A stretch of DNA of 64,000 nt, taken from Nocardiopsis kunsanensis DSM 44524 (GTDB taxonomy: Bacteria; Actinomycetota; Actinomycetes; Streptosporangiales; Streptosporangiaceae). Shown piece by piece: positions 40,603 to 48,600 of this stretch. A model generated the notes under the pieces. That model was not told where the DNA came from. It did not search any database and worked only from the letters and a program-made list of their open reading frames with translations. The stretch's first letter is position 1; each line of letters starts with the position of its first letter. The stretch spans positions 124,001 to 188,000 of the forward strand of contig NZ_ANAY01000003.1 of the NCBI RefSeq assembly GCF_000340965.1. Reading direction: 5' to 3'. The position numbers and the translations under genes are program-made.

Positions 40603-41081
40603 GCAGCGACCACGCACCCGCCTGTGTCTTCTGCCGGATCGCGGCACACGACGCGCCGGCCCACCGGATCTGGGAAGACGCAAACCATCTGGCGTTCCTG
40701 TCGATCTTCCCCAACACCGAGGGCTTCTCCGTGGTCATCCCCAAGGCCCACCGCACCAGCTACGTGGTCGAGATGGAGCCGTCGGAGTACACAGCGCTGC
40801 ACTTGGCCGCCCGAGAAGTCGCCCGACGTCTGGACGCCGCCTTCGACGGCGTGGCCCGTACCGGGATCATGTACGAGGGCTACGGCGTGGACCACGCCCA
40901 CGCCAAGCTCTTCCCCATGCACGGCACCGCGGGCAACCAGGGCCAGAACTGGCGCGAGGTGGCCTCCCCTGTCGAGGGCTACTTCGACCGGTACCAAGGA
41001 TATTTGTCCTCACACGACCACACCCGCGCCGCTGACACCTGGCTTGCAGAGGTGGCCGCACGTATCAAGAGGGCGACCTGA
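40599..41081 (+). CDS. HIT-family hydrolase (MccH-like immunity candidate)
   Basis: The 160-residue protein begins with CVFC (residues 9-12), then IAAHDAPAHRIWEDANHLAFLSIFPNTEGFSVVIPKAH, and has the active-site segment HAHAKLFPMHG at 99-109. His99 and His101 fit the HIT motif, but the third His is Lys103. HIT/HINT enzymes hydrolyse phosphoramidates, and HIT hydrolases (MccH) are known to give resistance to microcin C-type peptide-nucleotides by cutting the P-N bond. Co-translation with the MccB-like gene (ATGA overlap) supports that role here. The Lys variant needs checking against known MccH sequences. Confidence 0.78.
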   Translation: MSSDHAPACVFCRIAAHDAPAHRIWEDANHLAFLSIFPNTEGFSVVIPKAHRTSYVVEMEPSEYTALHLAAREVARRLDAAFDGVARTGIMYEGYGVDHAHAKLFPMHGTAGNQGQNWREVASPVEGYFDRYQGYLSSHDHTRAADTWLAEVAARIKRAT

Positions 41082-41113
41082 AACCGGTGACCACACACCC
41101 TTCACCCAACAGG

Positions 41114-41144
41114 AGCGGGGCGGCCCCGAAAGAGCCGCCCCGCT
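41114..41144. terminator. Strong bidirectional terminator between HIT gene and MNDDGNN ORF
   Basis: AGCGGGGCGGC (41114-41124) and GCCGCCCCGCT (41134-41144) form a perfect 11-bp stem with a 9-base loop. Flanking CAACAG/CTGTTG can extend it across a small bulge. It would stop transcripts from both sides. Confidence 0.75.
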
Positions 41145-41159
41145 GTTGCGCTGTTGGTC

Positions 41160-41183
41160 TCAGTTGTTGCCGTCGTCGTTCAT
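41160..41183 (-). CDS. Candidate microcin C-like heptapeptide precursor, MNDDGNN
   Basis: On the minus strand AAGGAGG (41195-41189) is followed, 5 bases later, by ATG and the codons for MNDDGNN, then TGA at 41162-41160. A strong terminator follows within 16 bases. Microcin C precursors are typically seven codons long and end in Asn, the residue MccB modifies; MccA of E. coli is MRTGNAN. This ORF fulfils both rules, has an ideal ribosome site, and lies 79 bases from the end of the MccB-like/HIT operon. It is on the opposite strand, unlike mccA in E. coli. Its upstream region is related to that of the small-gene remnant at 18667, so an accidental short frame is not excluded. Confidence 0.5.
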   Translation of the reverse strand: MNDDGNN

Positions 41184-41325
41184 CGCGGCCTCCTTCTCGG
41201 TACGGGGGTCTGATGGCGGTCCGTGAGCGTCCCGGGTGGTCGAACGGCCCGTGGTGACCATGAAAGCCGGTGCCACGGCGTGGTCCAATGCCCTTGCGGG
41301 AGATTGCGTCCGGCTGCCCGAGCCA
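41179..41325. repeat. Dispersed ~145-bp upstream repeat, copy 2
   Basis: This is homologous to 18664-18806 at roughly 75% identity by eye. It forms the 5' region of the MNDDGNN ORF on the minus strand and probably contains its promoter. Confidence 0.65.
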
Positions 41326-41395
41326 TGTGAGCCTGTCCGAACCGACCATCCGGCAGGGACCGGCGCGGCCGTCGTGCTGTGGGCCCGGCCGGTAC

Positions 41396-41899
41396 TCAGA
41401 GCAGGCCCGGGGTGAGGTGGTGGGCCAGGGCTCCCAGGCCGGCGGCCAGGGTGTAGCCGAACAGGTGCCAGCAGGCACGAGAGCGGCGGCGTCGGGGTTT
41501 GCGGTGGCTATGCGGACGCCGGGGCCTGCGCGGCAGCGGTGGACGGATCGGCCGGGGCGGGGCCGGGCCGTCGTCGGGGGCCGGACGAGGGCGCGGGATC
41601 ACGGGAACCTGCGGGTGAACCGGTACGGGCGAGGGCTTCCACGGGCCCTCGACTCCTTCGAAGACTTCGGGGGCGTGGCGGGCCTGGTGTTTGCCCTTCC
41701 GGGCGGCTTGCAGATGCACCCAGTGCGGCAGCTGGCCGTGGGCCTGGCGATAATCCACCCGGGGATTGCCCTCCATCTGGGCCAACAGACGCTGCTCCCG
41801 ACTGGGCGTTCGGGCCCCGGTACGGGTGCGAGTGAAGCGGCTTCCCCGGGGCGCCTCCAGCACCGTGCGCACCCCGGAGGCGATCGGCTCAGCGCTCAT
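41396..41899 (-). CDS. Proline/arginine-rich protein with C-terminal membrane segment
   Basis: The 167-residue protein has a basic N-terminal half with RQAHGQLPHWVHLQAARKGKHQARHAPEV, a proline/arginine-rich stretch (PRPAPDDGPAPPRPIRPPLPRRP), and a C-terminal hydrophobic segment (SRACWHLFGYTLAAGLGALAHHL) that could anchor it. No family is recognised. The ATG overlaps the ATPase stop by 4 bases. A frameshifted relative occupies the matching position behind an XRE gene at 37405-37749. Confidence 0.55.
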   Translation of the reverse strand: MSAEPIASGVRTVLEAPRGSRFTRTRTGARTPSREQRLLAQMEGNPRVDYRQAHGQLPHWVHLQAARKGKHQARHAPEVFEGVEGPWKPSPVPVHPQVPVIPRPRPAPDDGPAPPRPIRPPLPRRPRRPHSHRKPRRRRSRACWHLFGYTLAAGLGALAHHLTPGLL

Positions 41900-42441
41900 C
41901 GGACTCCCCCACTACCGGCAGGGCTCACGGCGGTGGCGGTGAAGGCGAACTCGGCCCAGACCACCGTGCCCAGACCGGCACAGAACGGAAAATCCACCAC
42001 CGCACGGGAACCCCACGAGGTCGCCAGGTGATCGATCAGCAGCAGGCCCCGGCCGCGTTCGGACTCGGCCCACTCGGTGACCGTGCGCTGGTGCGGGATC
42101 TGCGGGCAGGTAGGGGCCTCGGCCCGTGCGCCGTCGTCCACGACGGACAGGCACAGAGTCCAGGCAGCCGGCATGGACAAGGTGCGCACCACCCGCCCTC
42201 CTGACTGGCCGGAAAGGGAGTGGTCGCACGCGTTGGCGAACATCTCGCTCGCGCACAGCACCACCGTGTCGGCCAGGTCCGGACAGAGCCCTTCCAGCCG
42301 GAACAGGTCAGCGCGCAGGTCCTCACGTACCCCGGCAGCCTGGGCAAGTTCACCCGAGTAGACACGTGAGGGCCAGCGCCGCCCGGCGAAGGGCGGGGTC
42401 GGGGTGTGGAAAGGCGCGCGGGGACGCGGCACAATGGGCAT
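41896..42441 (-). CDS. RsbW-like HATPase (anti-sigma-factor type ATP-binding protein)
   Basis: The 181-residue protein has a GHKL ATPase fold of the type called HATPase_c_2: VVLCASEMFANACDHS (N-box with Glu and Asn), LSVVDDGARAEAP (G1 box), and SERGRGLLLIDHLATSWG (G2 box), ending in FCAGLGTVVWAEF. Such single-domain proteins in actinomycetes are serine kinases or sequestering partners of sigma factors and their antagonists. No sigma factor gene is nearby. The end overlaps the next gene by 4 bases. Confidence 0.85.
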   Translation of the reverse strand: MPIVPRPRAPFHTPTPPFAGRRWPSRVYSGELAQAAGVREDLRADLFRLEGLCPDLADTVVLCASEMFANACDHSLSGQSGGRVVRTLSMPAAWTLCLSVVDDGARAEAPTCPQIPHQRTVTEWAESERGRGLLLIDHLATSWGSRAVVDFPFCAGLGTVVWAEFAFTATAVSPAGSGGVR

Positions 42442-42481
42442 GTCGGCATCTCTTTCGTTCAGGTTTGTGGATGCTGGCTCG

Positions 42482-42520
42482 GCTCTGGTGGGCGTCGGTA
42501 GCGCCCACCAGAGCTTTTTT
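42482..42520 (+). terminator. Rho-independent terminator without an obvious upstream gene
   Basis: GCTCTGGTGGGCG (42482-42494) and CGCCCACCAGAGC (42502-42514) form a perfect 13-bp stem with a 7-base loop, followed by six T (42515-42520). It points rightwards on the + strand, yet the nearest + strand gene to its left ends at 41081. It could end an antisense or small RNA starting inside the HATPase operon. Confidence 0.8.
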
Positions 42521-42741
42521 GTGGGCCCGTCTCAGCGGGCATGACACCGACACCGGTGGCGCCCGTGGGCGTATGGCCGGTTCCGGCGCCCCCTCTCCCT
42601 CCTTCCGCACACCGCCCCCGCTCGCGTGCATCCGCCGATCCCGAGCCATGGCAACCCCCCAGTAGACAGCTCACAGGAACTCGCACCCCTGACTGTGAGT
42701 GAGCGGTGCATCACATCTCTACTCAGATGATGCCCCAGGAG

Positions 42742-42774
42742 TAATTACTCTGCAATAACTTATGGATAATTACT
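42742..42774. promoter_or_regulatory. TAATTACT repeats before an XRE gene
   Basis: TAATTACT occurs at 42742-42749 (within the palindrome AGTAATTACT) and again at 42767-42774, a 25-bp repeat distance. The region is strikingly AT-rich for this genome. It is a candidate operator/promoter for the XRE/DUF397 pair. Confidence 0.45.
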
Positions 42775-42859
42775 TACAGGTCTTGACGCAGGTCGGCCGC
42801 GAACCCGACATACTGGCACTACAGGCATGGGCATGGACTGGAACATGGAGGCGCAACGT

Positions 42860-43720
42860 ATGGAGCAGGAGCAGCACAGCCCGATCGCTGCACGGCTGTG
42901 GCTGGGCAACATGCTCCGCGACCTACGAGAGGAAGCGGAGTTGACCGGTGCCAAGGTCGCCAAGGAGCTGGGGGTTCACCCGCCTCGCATCTCCAACATT
43001 GAGAAGGGGCGCTCCGTCCCGAGCAAGCTTGAACTGGCCAAGCTCGCCGAGATCTTCTCCGTACCCAAGGACCTCTTGCCTGTACTGCACGAGCTGGCCT
43101 CCCAGTCCCGCAAGAAGAGCTGGACCACCACCTATGAGGACGTGCTGCCGGAGAAGTACGAGAAGTACCTCGGTCTAGAAGAAGCAGCTCACAGCCTCAA
43201 AGACTGGCACACCCACATGATCTGCGGGCTCCTACAGACCTCCGAACACAGCCGCGCGCTCCTTACGGAGAACAACCTTTACGCGGCTCCGCATGAAACG
43301 GATCGACTCGTGGAACTCCGCATGCGCCGCCAACAGGTACTCGACCGCTCTCCGAAACCGCTACAGCTCTGGGCGATCATGGAGGAGCACGTACTGCGAC
43401 GACCGGTGGGTGGAGCCGAGGTCCACCGGCGACAGCTACAGCACCTGCTGAACATGCAGGAACATCCGCACATCACCATCCAGATCACCCCGACTTCCCT
43501 TGGTGCTCACGCCGGGCTTGATGGCCCGTTCTCGCTGCTGGAGATCGGGGACAGCTATCCGACGATCGTTTATATCGAGAGTCGGAGCGGCAACCTCTAC
43601 AAAGAGGACATAAAAGACATATCCCTACACAAGTCCTTGTATGACCAGATACAAGGCGCTGCACTCTCTCCAGTAGGGTCAGCAAGGCTTATCGCAAAAA
43701 TCATGAAGGAGGCCGCATGA
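42860..43720 (+). CDS. XRE-family regulator with DUF5753 domain
   Basis: The 286-residue protein has an HTH (LGNMLRDLREEAELTGAKVAKELGVHPPRISNIEKGRSVPSKLELAKLAEIF) and a DUF5753 domain (MICGLLQTSEHSRALLTENNLYA....ELRMRRQQVLDRSPKPLQLWAIMEEHVLRR....ITIQITPTSLGAHAGLDGPFSLLEI). I chose ATG 42860 because GGAGG lies 8 bases before it; in-frame ATGs at 42827 and 42845 lack one. The stop overlaps the DUF397 start (ATGA). The pair is the classic WhiJ-type regulator/DUF397 arrangement. Confidence 0.87.
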   Translation: MEQEQHSPIAARLWLGNMLRDLREEAELTGAKVAKELGVHPPRISNIEKGRSVPSKLELAKLAEIFSVPKDLLPVLHELASQSRKKSWTTTYEDVLPEKYEKYLGLEEAAHSLKDWHTHMICGLLQTSEHSRALLTENNLYAAPHETDRLVELRMRRQQVLDRSPKPLQLWAIMEEHVLRRPVGGAEVHRRQLQHLLNMQEHPHITIQITPTSLGAHAGLDGPFSLLEIGDSYPTIVYIESRSGNLYKEDIKDISLHKSLYDQIQGAALSPVGSARLIAKIMKEAA

Positions 43721-43926
43721 AATACTCCGACCCACTCTTCGACGGAGAAACAGCGGTCTGGTCCAAGTCCAGCTACAGCACCGGTTCAGCGAACTGCGTT
43801 GAGGTGGGTGATCTGGGCGCCACGACCGGTTTGAGGGACACCCAGTACCGGGAGCTCGGTGTCCTCTTCTTCTCCGCACCCGAGTGGCAGGCCTTCCTCG
43901 GAACCGCCCGGAGCGACTTCTCCTGA
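43717..43926 (+). CDS. DUF397 small protein
   Basis: The 69-residue protein has the DUF397 pattern WSKSSYSTGSANCVEVGDLGATTGLRDTQYRELGVLFFSAPEWQAFLGTAR, with KSSYS, NCVEV and W.AF conserved. It is co-translated with the XRE/DUF5753 gene (4-base overlap). It is likely a partner or antagonist of that regulator, by analogy with WhiJ-type loci. Confidence 0.92.
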   Translation: MKYSDPLFDGETAVWSKSSYSTGSANCVEVGDLGATTGLRDTQYRELGVLFFSAPEWQAFLGTARSDFS

Positions 43927-43957
43927 CCCCTTTTCCTGACTCCCCTCGGCATCACTC

Positions 43958-43990
43958 GGCCCCGTCCGCTGAAGTACAGCAGGCGGGGCC
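43958..43990. terminator. Bidirectional terminator between convergent genes
   Basis: GGCCCCGTCCGCTG (43958-43971) pairs with CAGCAGGCGGGGCC (43977-43990), with two G-U or mismatched positions and a 5-base loop. It lies between the DUF397 gene (+) and the gene ending at 44094 (-). Confidence 0.7.
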
Positions 43991-44093
43991 GTGCTTATTA
44001 GCAAGCGGGAGCGTAGCAGGCCATCACTCAGAGAGCTGCCAAGTAGAGACGACAGCGGACTGCCCAGCCTACGGATACGGCGTCCGGAACACC

Positions 44094-44594
44094 TCAATCC
44101 CGTTCCCACACCACCTGCACTGCCCCCTTCTTCTTCGCCGCTGCCCCAGCGCCGGCCCCCACGAGCGAGCCGATCCCGCCGGTGAGCACCCCGACAACCG
44201 CGGCCCCACCAAGGATGCGGGTCGCAGTCATCCGGGACGGGTCGGTCTCCGTGGAGGCCACCCGCCACCCGGCGGCGATCATCTGATTGGATGCTTTCTC
44301 GAACTCTTTGCGGTTCTTGTAGATGACCACCTGCTGTTTGGGCTCATCGGGTTCAGGGGGCGGCCCACCGAGCGCTTTCTCGGCTTCCTGAAGGCTCCCG
44401 TGCTCGGCCACCAGCTTGGCCAAGTTCTTGCCCGAAGACGCTGAGGCCACCGTCGACATTTCGTTGGCCTGGGACCATTCGGCCAGTGACGGCTTCTTGA
44501 AGTCGCCTTCGGCCAAAGGTTTGAACTTGAAACCGTTGAAGTACCAATGGCCGTCACCAGAAATGATGGCGCCGTTGGCTGCTTTGCGGACCAT
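44094..44594 (-). CDS. Unknown protein with C-terminal glycine-zipper membrane segment
   Basis: The 166-residue protein starts MVRKAANGAIISGDGHWYFNGFKFKPLAEGDFKKPSLAEWSQANEMSTVASASSGKNLAKLVAEHG. A linker with PPPEPDEPKQQVVIYKNRKEFEKASNQMIAAGWRVAS and a Gly/Ala-rich hydrophobic segment (ILGGAAVVGVLTGGIGSLVGAGAGAAAKKKG) follow. ATG 44594 follows AAGGAG; upstream sequence in the open frame is arginine-rich shadow. I do not recognise a family; membrane association is inferred from the last segment. Confidence 0.65.
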   Translation of the reverse strand: MVRKAANGAIISGDGHWYFNGFKFKPLAEGDFKKPSLAEWSQANEMSTVASASSGKNLAKLVAEHGSLQEAEKALGGPPPEPDEPKQQVVIYKNRKEFEKASNQMIAAGWRVASTETDPSRMTATRILGGAAVVGVLTGGIGSLVGAGAGAAAKKKGAVQVVWERD

Positions 44595-44780
44595 GAGAGC
44601 TCTCCTTCTCGGGGGACACCGCAACGACAGGGGACGCACACGTGAGAGGTGGCTGCTTGCCCTCCCGTCCTCGGCAGCCCCGAAGCGACCTCGGCCCCGA
44701 GCACGGCTACTCTCTCGTCGAAATCGGCGTACCAAAAATCTACAGTCAGGCGGGGGCCTTCCTGTGCCGGCCCCAGGCGG

Positions 44781-45395
44781 TCAGCGATGCCCTTTCAGTG
44801 AGCGCATCGCCTTGTGATGCAACCGACGGAAGTCTTCCATGGTCGGGTTGACCCGGCGCCCGACCTCGGCCAGCATGCGCTTCTCCTGCCCCAGAGCCGC
44901 CGAACATATCCGTAGCGTCCGCTCTGGATCCTTGACCACAAGGAGCGTGGCCCGTTTCCGCATTCGGTACAGCTCGGGGACGTCAATGTATTCAGGGGTA
45001 CCGAGGAAACGCATCCCGTAGGAGCTCTCCCGCTGCTCTGGGGCACGCGAGGTCGAACGCCCAGCAACCGAGACATCGACCGTCCCCTTCGCCTTCTTGC
45101 CCTTCTTAGTTTTCTTGGGCTTCGCGGCTTTTTCTGTCCGCGGCTCGGGCACGCCCACCACCGGGCTACGCGGACGCGGAACCCGCGGAACGTCCATTCC
45201 CCGGTGCTCGGCGCACCGCATCACCCGGTTGGTGCCGCCGAAGTCGTGCTCCTGGTCGGGCTTGTCCCAGAGGACGGACAGGCTCGCGTTCTTGTCGGTG
45301 CACCCCGGATACTCGCAGGGGTTGCCGGTATGGCCGGTGCCCGTGGCCAGGGGGCGCCGTCGCTGGGGGTCGGGATCGTCAACACTGCGTGCCAC
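44781..45395 (-). CDS. Unknown basic protein with an N-terminal cysteine motif
   Basis: The 204-residue protein has CEYPGC and a later CAEHRG at residues 27-63, which could form a zinc site. A lysine-rich linker (KAAKPKKTKKGKKAKG) and a C-terminal helical region (PELYRMRKRATLLVVKDPERTLRICSAALGQEKRMLAEVGRRVNPTMEDFRRLHHKAMRSL) follow. The GTG start has GGAGG 5 bases upstream. Nucleic-acid binding is plausible from the charge but unproven. It is divergent from the DISARM operon and shares its upstream region. Confidence 0.6.
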   Translation of the reverse strand: MARSVDDPDPQRRRPLATGTGHTGNPCEYPGCTDKNASLSVLWDKPDQEHDFGGTNRVMRCAEHRGMDVPRVPRPRSPVVGVPEPRTEKAAKPKKTKKGKKAKGTVDVSVAGRSTSRAPEQRESSYGMRFLGTPEYIDVPELYRMRKRATLLVVKDPERTLRICSAALGQEKRMLAEVGRRVNPTMEDFRRLHHKAMRSLKGHR

Positions 45396-45483
45396 TGCAT
45401 CCTCCGGTTCCGCGGAGCGGCCGCGGGCTCTGGGACGAGCCCTTACCGCAACCGTCCGCCGGTTGCTGGACCGGGTAAACCAT

Positions 45484-45533
45484 CCGGGCCCGGGGCCCGT
45501 CCTGGTTCACAGACCCGACGGTGCCGGGCCCGG
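45484..45533. promoter_or_regulatory. Paired CCGGGCCCGG palindromes before DISARM
   Basis: The perfect 10-bp palindrome CCGGGCCCGG occurs at 45484-45493 and again at 45524-45533, 40 bp apart (about four helical turns), between the divergent gene at 45395 and the DISARM promoter. This spacing suits cooperative binding of a dimeric regulator; none is identified. Confidence 0.4.
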
Positions 45534-45549
45534 AAACACTGTAACCCTG

Positions 45550-45578
45550 TTGCCTGTGAACCGGATTAACAATAGAGT
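45550..45578 (+). promoter_or_regulatory. Candidate promoter of the DISARM operon
   Basis: TTGCCT (45550-45555) and TAGAGT (45573-45578) are separated by 17 bases, with AT-rich sequence around the -10 in an otherwise GC-rich region. It would leave a 5' leader of roughly 115 bases before drmD. Confidence 0.45.
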
Positions 45579-45699
45579 CTCGATGGACGGCGGATCATCG
45601 GGACCCTTGACGTGATCCGTCCCCCCAGCGAGCACCGTGCACCATCCCCCTGCACGGCGCCCCTGCCCTCCCTCCGAACAGGCACGAGGTAGCCCCACC

Positions 45700-48600
45700 A
45701 TGTCAACGACCACCGACGGCCTGACCGCAGGCACCCTGGTCCAGGTACGCAGACAGAAATGGGTGGTCAGCGCGGTCGACCCCAGCGACGACGGCGCCAC
45801 CCTGGTGAGCCTGCAGAGCGTCGAGGAGGGCCGTTACGGCCAGACTCTCGACGTGTTGTGGGAGATCGAACCGGGCCGCCGGATCCTGCCCAAGGGCGCC
45901 CTCCCGGAGATCACCACTGACGGGCGCGACGCCCCCGGACAGCTCGCCGCTTTCCTGGACGCCGTGCGCTGGTCGGCGGTCACCTCCGCGGACGTGCGCA
46001 ACCTCCAGGCGCCCTTCCGGTCCGGTGTGGCGATCGAGGATTACCAGCTGGAGCCGGTCTCCCGCGCGGTCGGGGCGCCCCGCGTGAACCTGCTGCTGGC
46101 CGACGACGTCGGGCTCGGCAAGACCATCGAGGCCGGCCTGGTCGCGCAGGAGCTGCTGCTGCGCAACCGCACCCAGCGCATCATGATCGTGTGCCCGGCC
46201 GGGCTGACGGTGAAGTGGAAGGACGAGATGGCCGAGAAGTTCGGCCTGGACTTCACCGTGGTCAACTCCGAGACCGCCGCCCAGGTGCGGCGCGAGTACG
46301 GCAGCGCCGCCAACCCCTTCAAGGTGTATCCGCAGACCATCGTGAGCCTGCCCTGGCTGCGCGGGGCCAAGGCCCAGCGGCTGATGGACGAGGTGCTGCC
46401 CGCCGAGGGCCCCGGCTATCCGCGCACCTTCGACCTGCTCATCCTGGACGAGGCCCACCACGTGGCCCCGGCCGCTCCCCAGCAGGTGTACGCGGTCGAC
46501 TCCCAGCAGACCAAGCTGATGCGCCGGCTCGCCCCGCACTTCACCCACCGGCTGTTCCTGTCGGCGACCCCGCACAACGGCTACCAGCAGTCCTTCACCG
46601 CCTTGTTGGAACTCCTGGACGACCAGCGCTTCGCCCGCGGGGTGCCGCCCTCGCCCACTGCGGTGGAGGAGACCGTGGTGCGCCGTCTCAAGAGCCAGAT
46701 CACCGACGCCGAAGGGAAACCGGTCTTCCGCGGGCGCAACGCCCGAGCGATCCCGGTCGCCTATCCCGAAAGCGAGCGGGAGATCCACTCGCTGCTCAAG
46801 GACTTCGCCGAGCTGCGCCGCACCAAGCTCACCGCCGACAAGGGCAGGCGCGCCACCGATCTGGTCACCCTGCTGCTGAAGAAACGCCTGTTCTCCAGCC
46901 CGGCCGCCTTCGGCCACACCGTCTCCGTCTACCGGGAGACCCTGCGTTCCAAGCAGGACCCGCTGCCCTTCGACGAGGCCGACGAGGACTGGATCGACGA
47001 CTGGTGGGAGGAGACGGCCGCCTACGACGACGAAGAACTCGCCGAGGCCGAGGACGAGGCCCTGGACCGCAGCGGCCCCCTGCAGCCGCAGACCGACGAG
47101 ACCGAAACCTCGCTGCTGGAACGGATGGACCGGTGGGCCCGCACACACGAGGCCCAGCCCGACGCCAAGGCCACCGAGCTCATCAAGGAGCTCGAGGCGG
47201 TCTGCAAGCCCGACGGTGAGCACTGGACCAACGAGCGGGTGGTGGTCTTCACCGAGTACCGCGACACCCAGGCCTGGTTGGAGAACCTGCTGCGCCAGGA
47301 GGGCCTGACCGGGGACGGCCGAACCGCGCTGCTCAACGGCACGATGAGCACCGACGAGCGCGAAGCCCTGCGGTTGGCCTTCCAGAAGCACCCCTCCGAG
47401 CACAAGGTACGGATCCTCCTGGCCACCGACGCCGCCAGCGAGGGCATCGACCTGCAGCGGCACTGCCACCGGCTCATCAACTACGACATCCCCTTCAACC
47501 CCAACAAACTGGAGCAGCGCATCGGCCGCATCGACCGGTACGGCCAGACCGAGGAGCCCCAGATCCGGCACTTCGTCGGCACCGGCTGGGAGGAGGCCGT
47601 CGACTCCTACGAGGCCGACCTGGAGTTCCTGTCCCGGGTGGCCACCAAGGTCGCCCGCATGGAGGAGGACCTGGGCTCCATCAACGCGGTGATGTCCGAC
47701 GCCGTGCAACGCCGCATGCTGGGCGCACGCACCGACCTGGACGCCGAGACCGCCCGGGCCGGCGCCAAGGACACCATCGCCTCAGAGGGCGACATCGGCG
47801 AGCAGGTGCGCCGACTGCGCCGCCGCCTGGACGAGACGGTGGAGCACCTGGCCCTCACCCCCGACCGCATCAAGCGGGTCGTGGACACCGCCCTGGACCT
47901 GGCCAACCAGCCCGCGCTACGCACCCACCTGGACGAGAAGGAGGCCGCCGAGGGCCTCTACGACGTGCCCGTACTGTCCGACTCCTGGGTGCGGGCCTCG
48001 GCCGGACTCACCGAGAAACTCCCCGAGAAGACCGGCCACGACACCGTCCCGCGCCGGCTACCGGTCACCTTCGACCCCCGGGCCGCCAAGGGCCGCGACG
48101 ACGTGGTGCTGGCCCACCTGAACCACCCGCTGGTGTCGATGTCCACCGGGCTGCTGCGCGCGGCCGTGTCCAACGACGACCTCGGGTTGAGCCGGGTCAC
48201 CGCGGTGGTCAGCGACGACCCGGATCTGGAAGAGGTCCTGGTGGGCGCCTACACCCGGTTCGTGCTGGTGGGCGCGGACGGGCTGCGCCTGCACGAGGAG
48301 GTCCTGCACGCCGGCGGTTGGCTGCCCGAGAACGGCCGGTTCCGCCGACTGGAGAACCTGACCACCTTGGGTAACATCCTCAATCGTGCGCTGGACGGCG
48401 GGACGGCCCTCTCGGACGCGGTGTGGGCCCGGGTGCGGGGCCGTTGGGACCGTGCGGGCGGCCGCGCGGGCCTGGAGCGGGCCATCGAGTGGCGGGCCGA
48501 CACCCGCGCCGAGGCGTTGGAGAACCGCCTGCGTCAGCGCGAGGAGAACGAACGTAAGCGCGTGACCTCGGTGCTGGACCAGTTCGCCGCCACCCTCCGG

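Larger units (their letters stand above)
42442..42859. other. Intergenic region with orphan terminator and AT-rich promoter
   Basis: No gene is supported. It contains a textbook + strand terminator at 42482-42520 with no + strand gene before it, and an AT-rich stretch with TAATTACT repeats at 42742-42774 before the XRE gene. Confidence 0.6.

Noticed and set aside
45703..47709. 668-codon open frame on the minus strand opposite drmD
   Set aside because: It mirrors the codon structure of drmD (GC-rich third positions), has no ribosome site, and its translation is Gly/Val/Leu-rich shadow with no recognisable domain. The same applies to the long minus-strand frames at 48768-50558, 52838-55204 and 56254-58611.
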